Below, piece after piece: positions 20,941-32,628 of a stretch of 64,000 nt of DNA. Each line of letters opens with the position of its first letter. Positions within the stretch are counted from its first letter, which is position 1. The DNA comes from Costus lasius (Eukaryota; Streptophyta; Magnoliopsida; Zingiberales; Costaceae), in assembly GCA_027563935.2 (NCBI GenBank), contig CM050454.1:76962596-77026595 (forward strand), read 5' to 3'. The notes under the pieces are model-generated. The model was given only the letters and a program-made list of their open reading frames with translations. It did no database searches and was not told the origin of the DNA. A program made the translations under genes and the position numbers.

Positions 20941-22423
20941 TGATGAGTTGCATTTTCATCATGTTTTTGCCTATATTTTAGATCATATTTTAAGCTTAAT
21001 TGAATGATTTTATGTAATTTTTAATGTTTTTACTTCACTTTGCACAGAATCTTCACTTTTTTTGGTTTTATTGAAAATGTAGGTAAAATGGCATAAAAAT
21101 GATGGATTTCGAGAGTTTAGAAACCATAATATGATTCGCGAGGAGATTACGAGCTTACACGTCAAATTTGGAGCGAAAATGGTGAAGAACACAACTTTCA
21201 TGGCCTTGGCCGTAATTTTGGGGCCGGTCGTAAATCTGGCATTCGAAGGGCGAAAAAAAAATGGCTAAGTTAAAATATACACAGAACTTTCACGGGTGAG
21301 GCCGTGAAACATTCACGGTCTGTGAAACTTTCTGTGTACAAGGCACTATATGCATAGAGGCATTTATGGCCACGGCCGTAAACACATTATGGGCCGTGAA
21401 TAATTTTTCTTTTTGTGTTTCTCACTCGATTCGACTCCAAATTGAACCAGAATTGAACTAAACTCTCCAGAAACATTCCTAGATGGGTTCTATACTGATT
21501 AGACTATAAAAGGAAGGGTTTTGGAAGGGTTTCAGGGGCTTCGAGTCATGAAAACGAATGGCTATAACGGCGGCGGTAGAAATCAATTTTAGGGCAAAAT
21601 TCCGGCGAGAGATCACGCAAAGGAGGGGATTTGACGATTCATCTTTATCACCAGATCGAGGGGAAGAGTTCTAATTACTTTCCTAGTGTCCCTTTGCATT
21701 ATTTTAGAGAGATTACATATTGAATTCATCGATGAACGTGTTGTTTGCTTTGAACATGAACGTGTAAACATTATTTTGGGATTTGGGAAGTAGCTCGTTG
21801 AATGATTTATGAATTAAACTTGTTGTTTAAATCTTTGACATGGATTTTATAGATTTGATTTGATTAGAATTGTGTCTATTCCGTAATTTACCCTGATCAA
21901 GTAACTTTACGTCTTAGACATTGCGAGAAGGACCAAGAGGTGAATCGCAACGTCGTAACTATTCTTTTCAAACCTACGAATCCGATCACAGGAGTAGTTC
22001 AGATTTGTTTGAAGGATTACCATGGTTTTTTATAGAACTAAAGGATCTATTTATGTTAATTGTCACGAGAGTAGGGAATTAATGTAAATATATACCGGAT
22101 TACGCTTTGGGAGGTGGTAATTTGTACCTCAGGAAAAATCCCTTTCAATGCTATAATTTTCTTTTCAAAGATTTTATCTTTATTAAATTCATAATCGTCA
22201 GCGTGGTGAAACCCCAAATCCTGATTTTATCCGCATTGATTTTTACCCGAACGCTCGCTTTTGCTTCTTTCCGTACTTTGAAGTGTCCAAACAAAACAAA
22301 ATCACATTTAGAATCATCTAGATATAGATCGATCGTGTAATCAATACTTGACCGCCAGATCCTCGTTGGGAACTATATTCTTTTTATTACTCCGATAAAT
22401 CCGTAGACTTGCGGAACGTATCA
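20941..22423 (+). mobile_element. Element S 3' LTR
   Basis: Same start and length as the 5' LTR. It ends GCGGAACGTATCA against GCAGAACGATCA in the 5' copy. Differences between the two LTRs are mostly transitions. Confidence 0.9.
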
Positions 22424-22428
22424 CCACC

Positions 22429-23781
22429 CCAGTTGATAGAGACGAGGAGAGGACTGATTCTGATTACGTAGAGATTTGTGAGTATCTTCCCCTTTTCTTT
22501 ACTTTACTACACTTTTATAGATTTTTTATGACTTACATATTCTTGTAGGGGAAGATGACCTTGTCATTGCTTCCCATGTGTCCGCTGGCTACGGATCTTC
22601 GGTTTTTGAAATATCACTGCTAAAATTAATTCGATTTGGTTGTATAAGATGATATGATGATAGTTCGATTTGGTTGTATGTGATGTTCTAATATTTGAGA
22701 TTGATACTCTGTGATTGGTATGGTGAACGACTTGGTTAATGCAATAATTATTTTAGTTCCAATTTAGTAATGATGTGATAAATGCCTGAGTGGTTTGTTC
22801 TAATCATGAAAATACTGTTGTTATCATGCGAAAATTTTTCTTGATGATAAATTACTGTACATGACAATACTTGAGAATGGGAAATAGACCTAATATGCTG
22901 AATTTATTTCTTTGATATAATTTATTTGTTGGAAATTTTCATTGATTAATACATGAAGTTTTGGGTAAATATATTATTTAATGAATGAAATTTGAAAGAG
23001 AAATAACTCCTTTAAATAAAACAAGCATATGTTGTATGATATCGATTGATTAAACCTAGTAGATCGTTAAAGTCTATCTTGTTATTTGTTGGGAAGAAAG
23101 AATCCGAAATCCAAAAAGGAGAGTGAGTCCCCTATTTGGCATTGCGTAAAATTAGCTGTGAGACCTAAAGACATGGGTTGAAGTCTGAAAAGAATAACTC
23201 CACTTCTTGGCATTGTATTTGCAATGGTACCAAAGATAAGAGTTAAAGTTCAATTAAAAAGTATGTATATATGTGGGTGCATGCGATGAGAGAGATTCTT
23301 TGACATTAACTCCGCTATCTCAAAAAGAATTTTTCCTATTTAAAGAGATATGAGTTCTGTTATGTCGGTTATGTGACCAATATATTCTAAATTTGTCACC
23401 AGAAAAAAGGTGGTTTTCATTTTAGAAAATGTCAAAGATACATAAAAAGAAGAGAGAAAATTTGAGTGGAAAAAGATTTTGAGGTTCCTATTCCTGTAAA
23501 TAAAGACATCATGGACTCAAAACTAAAACTATGTGAACTCATGAGATTAAAAGATCTATTTATGCACATTGCAAAATTTTATTTGATTTAGTTATAGATC
23601 TTAAAGATTGAATTCAGAGGACGACATATTTATTTGAAATTTTAAGTTGTTATTTTATGTGAAATTTTCATAAGTAATTGTATCTTAGAAATTTATTCAC
23701 CATCTGAAAGTTTATTTTCCATAATCAGTATTGATTTCATTATTTGCTTGAGAAAAAGCAAAGTTTGAGCCTTATGTATTT
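22429..23781 (+). mobile_element. Athila-like element G1, ORF1 tail and 3' untranslated region
   Basis: The first 50 bases (to about 22476) are an acidic ORF1 tail, matching 29080-29117 in order. The rest corresponds to 384-1710 and 29118-30426, with the GGTACC module and AACTCCGCT at about 23308, but is more diverged. It continues G1 after removal of the S element. Confidence 0.72.
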
Positions 23782-25596
23782 TGATGACTCTAAATTTCAT
23801 AGTAATTTTCATACTTATTAACTAGTCTTTTAGGGTCATAATCATGTTCTTTTCCTTATTTTTATGCCTTATTTGTCAAATACATCGGAATCTACACCTT
23901 TATTGGTTTTTGATTAATTTTAGGTAAAAAGGCATTATTCTGATGGGTTTTTTAAGCAATTTCAATATGTACAAGGATTCTAATCATCAAGAGGAGTTTA
24001 CACATCAAATTTCAAGTCAAATTGAGTTTTCTCACGAAATTACGGCAGTGCCGTAATGAATATTACGGCCGTAATCTGCAAATATAGCACTACTGTAATG
24101 ATTTTCACGGCCGCTTCCCATAGAAACTTTTTGGAAAATTATGGCACTACCGTAATATATTTTATGGTACCGTAATTTTTGGCAAATTTCATACAGAAAC
24201 TTTCAGAAACAATCGAGAAGATTACGGCACTACCGTAACGAATTTTACATTGCCGTAATTATGAGCTGTTTCCCTATAGTAACTTCAGAAGACATTACAG
24301 CACTACCGTAATTATATTCACGGTACTGTAATTTTCAGCCTAGTTTCCCGATTCATCCGCTTGGAAATTTAAAAAGATGATTTCTCGTGCTTTATGGCAC
24401 CAATTGAAGATCCGTAAAAAGGGGAATGATCAGGATTAAGAGGAGAACGAGCCAAAAGCGAAAGGATAGGGATTCAGAGAGAATCATGGGAAATCACTGT
24501 CGCCCTAGGGTTCGTCGATTCTCAGCGTACAAACCACCGCTGGCCACGAAGTTTGAAAGGAAGCTTCGCATGGAAGAGAAGAAGATATCACAAAAGTTTC
24601 AGTGTGAAAGGAGATCGATCGAGGGAGAAATCAACAAAAACAAGGGCGTCGCCATTGTTCATCGCATCCAGGAACAAAATTACGGGCTATAATTTTCATT
24701 ATAGCCCTGTTTTGTAACTTTTACTCTTCTCTTTCAATTTCTAATCAATCTAAATGATGTTTTATTGTAATTCTTCGATCATGCTAGCTTAAACCTCTTT
24801 TGGGACATGGGGTGTGATCCTCTTGATTTCTTAATGACTGAATGATTTCTATTTCATCAAAATATTTTTAATATGATAATTTTACTTAAGTGATCACTGC
24901 CTTTAATGCTTCTAATTTCATATTATCAGCATGTGTTAGAGTTTTATGATATGGACTGAGAAGTGACTTAAAAAACTTGGAGCACTAAAATCAAGTATTA
25001 GGAACTTATCGTAAGAGATTAGGTTTATTCTTAATTCTAAACTTCAGAAGTTTATTGACTTGTTGATATTTTGTTCTAGGATGCATTAATGTTATAGACA
25101 TGAAAAATATGCTAAGGATAGATGTTTGATTGTTAGAAAACTTTAAGTAATACTTGTGAAACTAAGGTATGAGAATACTTAGTTTCATTCGAGATATTGA
25201 TATCGAGATAGAATGCACGAGAGTGATTCTTAATCTCTTTGTCAAGGTTTGCTTTTCTTAAACATAGAATAAATCTGTGCGAGAGCGAGAATTATTTTAT
25301 GTTAATCATCAGCGTGAGAGCGAGATGATTTTTTATTAAGGCAAACTATATCTTTATCATATTAAGAATAAACTTATGAACACTTATTTATATCCAGTCA
25401 TAGAGATCAGGATGGATGAACCCCTAATCTGAATTCTTTCCCTCTGATATTTCGTGAACTTTTTGATTGTTTGTTTTCCTCATAATCGGTTTGCCTAGTA
25501 GTGAGAAATCGATTATTCGGTACTTGACAAAGAAGGTCTCTGTGGTTCGATATCTTAATTATTACTTCGAGTATCCGTGCACTTGCAGACACAACA
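23782..25596 (+). mobile_element. Athila-like element G1, 3' LTR (1815 bp)
   Basis: Starts TGATGACTCTAAATTTCATAG and ends GTGCACTTGCAGACACAACA. Palindromes with CCGTAA arms fill 24045-24345. The right side adjoins an antisense ORF1-like gene, cutting it between two codons of the SPSS segment. Confidence 0.85.
24045..24345 (+). repeat. CCGTAAT palindrome array in G1 LTR
   Basis: Several ATTACGGCA..ACCGTAA-type inverted repeats in 300 bp, at the same place in the LTR as in H and G2. Individual arms carry different substitutions. Confidence 0.75.
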
Positions 25597-26122
25597 CTGA
25601 GGAAGGAGAGAATCTGGTTTCTACAGCGATTTGGTTCCAGAAGACATTCTTGATGAACCCAATAGGTGGCTCGGTGCGCCCCTCATTCGGTAAGTGAAAA
25701 ATATGTCTAATCTCTCCAAGTGTGAGCTTCTTTTCCTCATTGGCCATCCGAAATTTAATCTCCTCTGTAGCTGGGCGATGAGTGTACTCATCCCAATCCA
25801 TCTCTAAACTACTTAGAACTTCCAACACTAGGGGTAGATAAGTTTGAGGAGTCATGCTAAAGAATTTCTTCGTTGCAATCTGATCAAACATCCATAGAAC
25901 ATCCTCCTTAAGCTCCAAAGTTTCCAACGCACTCATATCAGCATATTTAGTCTTTACTATGCATCTGGTAAGCAGATGATTGTATCTCTGTTCTTGAACT
26001 TCATCTCCAAAGATTATTCCATATGGGTTCAATGGTGGAGCTGGGGCTGAAGATTCAACTGGGGCTTTCCCCTTTCTCTTAGAAACAATTCTCTTCAATG
26101 GTGCCATGAGGAATGGAAGCAA
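25597..26122 (-). pseudogene. Athila ORF1-like protein, N-terminal part (element X)
   Basis: Antisense open frame of about 175 residues plus junction residues. It starts MLPFLMAPLKRIVSKRKGKA, basic, then a proline/alanine stretch, then IIFGDEVQEQRYNHLL, ALETLELKEDVLWMFDQIA and DWDEYTHRPATEEIKFRMAN. It continues into the block shared with G1 (KKLTLGEIRHIFHLPNEGRT, IKNVFWNQI). It is cut by the end of the G1 LTR at 25596. The N-terminal position after a leader suggests that this is the first gene of the family, in place of gag. Function unknown. Together with the G2 copy it covers nearly the whole protein, in separate broken pieces. Confidence 0.6.
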
Positions 26123-27129
26123 GATTTCAAAGTTTAATGAAAAACTGTAATGAACTGTTACCGAGCTGGGCGTGTTCGAGCGACTGTTGAATCAAGCTCT
26201 AAGATCTGGACTTCTGAGCTGAAATTGAACCTTCAGACACTTCAAGGAATGATCTCCTACCCCTTCCGAAACTTCTTGAAGCTGGAATCAACTAAATCGA
26301 AGCCTTGATGAGGAAAAACGAAGAAGGGCGAAATTCGGCGGACGAACGGCTGCTGAGTTCGTTCGAGCTCGAAAACTTCAAAATCTCAGGGGAAATCGGT
26401 CGGAAATCGGTTGGAGATGGTTAGGAAAGGTTGCCTGAGGATTTGGAAGCAAAGAAATGAAGCAAACAAGAGGTCAGCGCGATCTCAAGCAGAGAAACCC
26501 TAAAACACGGCATCGAAACCCTAAATACGATAGCAAAATTGCGTGGGGCCGGCACAATTATGGTACCATAAAACGTTTATGGTAGTGCCGTAAAATCAAA
26601 CAAACTCTCAGACAGAAAATAGACCGGAAATACGGTACCATGAAATAATTATGGCGCTGCCGTAATTTGTTCAAAAATTCTAAAAGTTTCGGCAAGAAAA
26701 TGACCCAAAAATACGGTGCAATAACAATCGTTACGGCATTGCCGTAATCCATGTAAAACCATAAAAAGCAATATAGTGGTGCCGTAAAATCCATAAACTC
26801 TTAGAAATCTTCTGGTTGAAAATTACTCAAAATTACAGTACCGTGAAAATATTATAGTGGTAAAATAGATAAAACTTTTTGGATGAATACGGACCAAAAT
26901 TACGGGCGGTAAAATACATTACGGTTGTACCGTATAGGCATTATGGTACCGTAAAAACTGTTACGGCACTAACGTAATTTATCAAAAAAATTCAGAGATC
27001 GCCGTTTATCACACAAAAAAATCAATCTGGAATTACCTACAAAGAGAAAAATAAAAAGTTAGTACACAAATAAACTAAAACAAAAGCAAAAAACAAAAAT
27101 AAAAGAATAGAAAAGAGTGCTTGGGTTGC
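26123..27129 (-). other. Element X leader (antisense), with palindromes
   Basis: Reverse complement starts GCAACCCAAGCACTC, similar to the sequence after the S primer site (GAGGCAACCCAA), so this is a leader just downstream of a lost primer site. TACGG/CCGTA palindromes fill about 26555-26975. The LTR and primer site expected to the right are absent; instead a plus-strand LTR starts at 27130. Confidence 0.6.
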
Positions 27130-28130
27130 TGATGACTCCAAATTTCATAGTGAATTTCATGCTTATTCCATCATGTTTTTGAGTCATATTCATGCTTCTT
27201 TGCTTATTTTATGCCTTGTTTATCAAATATTTTGGAATCTACACTCTTTTTGGATTTTGATCATTTCCAGGCAAAAAGGCAATGTTTTCAATGGTTTTCA
27301 AGCAAATCTAGCACATTGGCGTGATCCTAACCTCAAGAGGAGACTACACATCAAATTTCAAGCCAAAACGAACTTTCTGGCGAAATTACGATAGTACCGT
27401 AAGTATTTTTACGGCCGTAATTTCGGATGAAGGCACTACCGTAATGATTTTCATGGCAGCTTCATCTGGGAAATTTTTTGAGGATTACGGCACTACCGTA
27501 ATTTTCATTACGGTACCGTAATTTCAGTCTGATTTCGACCCGAGACTTCAGATACTTCAGAGGAAAATTATGGCACTACCATAAAATTCTTTACGATACC
27601 ATAATTTGATCAAACTTCATACAGCAAGTTTAGTGGATAATTATGGTACTACCGTAATTCTCATTACGGTACCGTAATTCCTGCCCAGACGCCCGATTCT
27701 TCTACCAGAAAATTGATTTCACGATTTCTCGATATTTAGGGCACCAAACTGAGATCTGTAAAAGGCGGTGCACTCATGATTAAGGGGTGGGGGATCTTTC
27801 CGAACCAAAGAGAAAAAACATTGACCACTGATCCACGGCGAATTTGAGAAAAGAGCGACCGCACTAGGGTTCATTGGTTCTCAGCCTATAGACCACCTCC
27901 GGCCACGATTTTTGACAGAGAGCTTCGCCTAGTGAAGAAGAACACACAGCTGAAGTTTCAGAGCATTTGGAGTCTGATCGAGGGAGAAATCAGCAGAACA
28001 GTGGTGACAACACTATTGATATCGAATTTACGGGCTGTAATTCAATTACAGCCCTGTTTTGTAACTTTTCTTATCTCTCTTCAATTTCTTATCACGCTGA
28101 AACATGTTTTATTGTAATTCCTTCATCATG
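27130..28130 (+). mobile_element. Athila-like element G2, 5' LTR, truncated
   Basis: Starts TGATGACTCCAAATTTCATAG and aligns with 23782-24785 of G1 and, on CCGTAA palindromes, 27385-27680. At about 28130 (CTTCATCATG) it breaks off in the middle of the LTR and joins directly to the middle of ORF1. The rest of the LTR, the primer site, the leader and the N-terminal gene part are gone. Confidence 0.8.
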
Positions 28131-29117
28131 GTAGTAGTGGGTTTCATAGAAAATATTTTATGGAACCAAATCACTAGTGAAAATCACTTTTCTGTAGTCT
28201 CAGGTTGTGCTTCAAAGATTTCGAATCCTTGTATCAAATATGTACATAGAGTTTTGGCCCACACAGTTTTTTGCAGAGGAGATAGTGACGGCAAGGTCCG
28301 TCAATCTGAGTTATATTTCTTATGGGGGATGTTACATGGATATCCAATTGATGTAGCTTTCTTTCTTATCAAGCACATGGATAAGGTTGCCCGAGCTAAG
28401 AAAGGGGCAATTGTGATAGGGGGGTTGATCACTCCTATAGCTCTTCATTTGAATATAGAGCCCTATGGAGTTGAAGTGGCTAAAGGGAATGCAAGATTTG
28501 ATATTGAGTCTTGCATAGCTATTAGGATGATTGTTAGAGAGGGGGATACATTTTGTTTGGTTCTAGGACCTGGAGCACCTACTCTACCCCTACCCCATGT
28601 TGAGAAGACTATAGTTAAGAATCAAGAAAATTGGAAGCTTTCACCGAGCAATGAAGAGACCACCTTCGCACCACCTCTGGACTCTGTGCCATCACCACCC
28701 ACCTGGGGGTGGAAGAGATGACCCATTTGAGATGGGTACATATTCACCTTCTCACCATGCTGCAGATTCTTCCTATAATGCTAGAGGCTCTTCTCACAGA
28801 CTTAGTGGAGGATGGCCCAGTGCCCATGACCCAGGGTTTCAGGCTCTCTCTACTCAGATGTACCGTCAGGAGCGGTTAATGGAGAAGATGCTTGACTCCA
28901 TGGGGAGGATGACTGACTCCATGCATCATCTACACCGCGATGTTGAAGAGCCAGGAAACTACATGGAGGAGATGGGAAATTTCTTATATGACCATTTTGG
29001 TTTGAAGACACAAGGAGAGGTGGAGTCTACGGTGGAGATCAGGGAGTGCAGCAGGATGATCCTATGGACGCAGCTGCTGAGGACACTGAGGAGATTAGAT
29101 CAGATGATGACGAGTAG
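28131..29117 (+). pseudogene. Athila ORF1-like protein, central and C-terminal part (element G2)
   Basis: Reads GFIENILWNQITSENHFSVV, SNPCIKYVHRVLAHTVFCRG, SELYFLWGMLHGYPIDVAFF, RAKKGAIVIGGLITPIALHL and IEPYGVEVAKGNARFDIESC, then a proline-rich stretch, near 28651-28720. The frame shifts there. The second frame gives GGRDDPFEMGTYSPSHHAAD, then a likely coiled segment (MYRQERLMEKMLDSMGRMTD) and an acidic tail ending at TAG 29115-29117, after another frame change near 29020. An ORF1-like protein of unknown role. It lacks the N-terminal region because of the LTR/ORF junction at 28130. The blocks fit the Athila ORF1 family by recall, not by search. Confidence 0.62.
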
Positions 29118-30426
29118 AGCTTTGTGAGTATACCTTTTTCCTTACTTATTGTATTTCATCTTCTTTATCTTATTGATGTTTCACGCTCTTATAGGGAAGG
29201 ATGACTCTTCCAAACTCGTGTCCGCCCACGCTATTTTGCCTTGTTCCTACTTGAATGCTTCATCATTCGATTGGGTTGTATGATATTCAGATATTGATAT
29301 TGATTCGACTGGGTTGTACTGATATATTTTGAGTATGAATTTTTGAATTTTTCAATTTGGTTGTATAATACTTGATGACATGATGATATTGTGCACCTCT
29401 TGTGGAGGTGCATACATATATTTGATGAAATGTGTGATTGTGATTCTGAATAGATATATGCAATTCTTGTTGATGTGATTCTCTTGTGATATAGAAATTT
29501 CTGATGATGAATGTGTTTATGCTTGTGATTAGGACTAGACCTATTGTGTTGAATTTATTTCTTTAATATATATCGGCCTATTGGAATTTTTCATTGATTG
29601 ATGAATAAAATTTTGGGTGAACATGTTATTTGATGAATTTGGTTTAAAAAGTGAAGCTACTTCTTTAAATAAAACTAGCATATGAGTATGATTTTTTGAA
29701 TTAATATTGATTGATTAATTTAGTTGATGTTCATCCTATCTACTATTTGTTGGCAAGAAAGATTCTATGATCCAAATAAAGAGAATGATGACTCCCTTAC
29801 TTGGCACTCCGCAAAATTGGCAGTGGTACCAAAGACATGGGTTGAAGTCAAAATAAATAAATAAAAAATCAAGAGAATGATTCCTCGTCTTGGCACCATG
29901 TTGATTTGCGGCGGTACCTAAGTTAAGAGTTGAAGTCCAAAGAAAAAAGCATATATCTATGTGGGTACATACCATGAGAGAAATCGTTTCACAATAACTC
30001 CGCTATCTTTAGATATGAGTTCTATTACATTGATTATATGATTAATGTACTCTAACTTCGTCACCAGAAAAAAAGGTGGTAATCGAATTAGAGAACGTGA
30101 ACGATACATAAAAGAGAGGAACTAAAATATTTCTAAGTGGAAAAAGATCTTGGAAATCCTATTCCTGTAAACAAAAGTATGATAGGTTTGAACTGAAACT
30201 AGGTGAAATCTTGAGATTGAAATTCTACTTATTGTACAAGTTGCAAAATTTTATTTGATTAAGTTGTAGATCTTGAGAATTGAATTCAAAGGATGAGATG
30301 TTTATTTAGAATTTTATGAAATGATTGGTGAGAATTTTTCATTGGTGATTGTATTTTAGAAATTTATTCTTCATGAGAAAGTCTATTCCTTTGGTCAGTT
30401 TTTGATTTTGCTTGAGGACAAGCAAA
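29118..30426 (+). mobile_element. Athila-like element G2, 3' untranslated region
   Basis: Close match to 384-1710 in order and content, including the paired GGTACC modules (about 29795-29945) and AACTCCGCT at about 29996. It ends in GAGGACAAGCAAAG; a short deletion here removes the first bases of the LTR. Confidence 0.78.
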
Positions 30427-32264
30427 GTTTATAGTAAATTTTATGCCATTTGATGGGTCTTTTGTGTCATATTCATGCTCCTTTGCTTATTTTTATGTCT
30501 TATTTATCAAACATTGCAGAATCTACACCTTTTTTGGTTTTTGATGATTGTCAGGTAAAAAGGCACCATTTTAAAGCGTTTTCAAGTAAATTCACATGCA
30601 TAGATGAATCCCCATCATCAGGAACAGATTACATGTCAATTTTCATGAAGAATTGAAGCCTCAAACCAAATTACGGCAGTGCCGTAATTAATATTACAGT
30701 ACCGTGGTTTCATTGAACCTACAAAACAAACCACGGCACTACCGTAATTTCGGAGCGCGTACGTAATTTGAGGTGAATTTTCAACAGAAAGTTTTGCAGA
30801 TATTATGGCACTACCGTAATCCATATTACGGGCCGTAATTTCAGTCCAATTCTGACCCGAAAGATTTTTGAGAATTACAGCACTGCCGTAATGGATATCA
30901 CGGGCCGTAATCCTAGTCAATTTCTATACAGAAAGCTTTGGTGAAATTACGGAACTGCCGTAGTAAAAAAACACGGCCATAATTCTAACCTGGACAACCG
31001 AGTTTCGCGGGTATTTTTGAAGCCCGATTCTTGCGCGGATGATTTTGGACAATCTAGACCATCAATTTGAGATCTGTAAAAAGGGAAATACTGAGGAGAT
31101 CGAGAGGAGGAGACACACAAGAAAAGCACTATTTTTCATCCACGATCGTGAGAGAAATCAGAGTTTTCACCGTCGCCCTATGTTTTGCCGCCGGGAAGCG
31201 TACAATGCATCTCCGGCAGTGAAATTTAAAGGGAAGCTGCGCCTAGAGGAGGAGAACATACTCTAGAAGTTTCAGAGTGAAAGGAGATCGATATGAGGAG
31301 AAATCAACAAAAGAGGCGTCGCCTGCAGTGTTCATACACTAGATTACGGCTGGAATTTTGATTACAGCCGTGTTGTTAAGTAGATTTCCCTTTCATTTCG
31401 ATTTTCGATCATTTGAAATAATGGTTTATTGTAATTCTTCAACTATGCTAGCTTAAACACTTCATGGGACATGGGATATAATCCCCTTAATTTCTTATGA
31501 CTAGATGACTTTTATTTCGTCAAGATAATTTTAATATGATTATTCTACTTATGTGACGATTGCCTTTAATTCTCCTTAGATTTATTTTACCAGCATGATT
31601 TAGAGTTTTTATGATATGGACTGAAAAGTTATTTGTGAAAACTTGGAAACCTAAAATTGAATGTTAAGAACTCATCGTAAGAAATTAGGTTTGTTCTTAT
31701 TTCTTAATTTTAGAAGTATATTGCCATGTTGATAATCTGAATCTAGGATTGAGTTATTGAAGTAAACATGATGATACTGTGAGAAATCAAGTATCGGATC
31801 ATTGGAGAACCTTAAGTATAACTTGTGAAAATTATAGTATGTAGTTTTCACTTGAGATAATTGACTTAGGATTTGGATGCACAAAAGTGATCTTTGAGTT
31901 CTTTGTCAATTATTTACTTATCTCTAGCATTGAATAGATCTTGTGCGAAAGTGAGGATTGGTTCTTTGTAAATTATCTGCGCGAAAGCGAGATGATTTCT
32001 ATATAAGTAAATTATATCTTTATCATAATAAAATTACACTGATGAACACTTATTTAGATCTAGTCATTGAAATTAAGGTGGATGAAACCCTAGTCCTAGT
32101 TTCTCTCTCTCTCTCTGACTTTTTCGTGTAGTTCTAATCGTTTGCCTTCGTCATTTTCGATTGCCTAGCTAGTGAGAAATCTATTATTTGGTAATTAACA
32201 AACGAGGTCTCTGTGGTTCGATATCTTTTTATTACTTTGAGTACCCGTGCACTTGCAGACACAA
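30427..32264 (+). mobile_element. Athila-like element G2, 3' LTR
   Basis: Missing about 30 bases at its start relative to H (which begins TGATGACACGAAAATT at 1711). CCGTAAT palindromes span 30672-30985. It ends GTGCACTTGCAGACACA, followed by ATAGT, which does not match the base order left of 27130 (GTTGC), so no clear target duplication is seen. A short CT repeat is at 32100-32118. Confidence 0.82.
30672..30985 (+). repeat. CCGTAAT palindrome array in G2 LTR
   Basis: Same array and spacing as at 1962-2283 in H, for example ACGGCACTACCGTAA and ACGGGCCGTAAT. Confidence 0.8.
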
Positions 32265-32624
32265 TAGTAGGCCGTGATCACCTCAGTGAAAAATGAAAAA
32301 ACTAGTGATTTCAGATGTGAATGCGGTCACAGCCGTGAACACCATCACGGCCCGACCGTGAAAACCTCGAAAGAATCTAGTTCACCTGATCACGGCCGTG
32401 AACATCATCACGGTTAGGCCGTGGTCACACCTGAAGGCCCAGAACTGCCTTGGAGGCCCCGCTTTGATGTACATCACCCTACGTACCACATTCCTCCATC
32501 ACAAGACAACTCGAAGATGCCCAACAAAGTGATAATCCGGCGGTACCAACGCTCAAGTCAACCTCCAGACCACTACATGGGAGTCATCAGCTCACTTTTA
32601 GTCCATACCAAGGTCCTTTAACCG
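32265..32624 (+). other. Unassigned sequence with CACGGCCGTGA words, split by element K
   Basis: Contains several CACGGCCGTGAAC-type palindromes (32280-32430), like the Athila-like LTRs but with GTGA instead of GTAA. A short open frame (32421-32621) is not recognisable. The flank after K at 42548 continues it without a break. Confidence 0.5.
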
Positions 32625-32628
32625 ATGG

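Larger units (their letters stand above)
17857..22423 (+). mobile_element. Compact non-autonomous Athila-like element S (4567 bp)
   Basis: Two LTRs of 1483 bp each (17857-19339 and 20941-22423), both TGATGAGTTGC..ATCA, bracket a 1601-bp interior with a tRNA-Asp-type primer site and no gag or pol. Flanks are CCGCC (17852-17856) and CCACC (22424-22428), a 5-bp target duplication with one change. The LTRs differ by about 5 percent by eye, so it is not recent. It would need proteins from another Athila-like element to move. Confidence 0.9.

Noticed and set aside
32100..32118. CT microsatellite
   Set aside because: Too short (about 8 repeats) to be of note beyond the LTR annotation.
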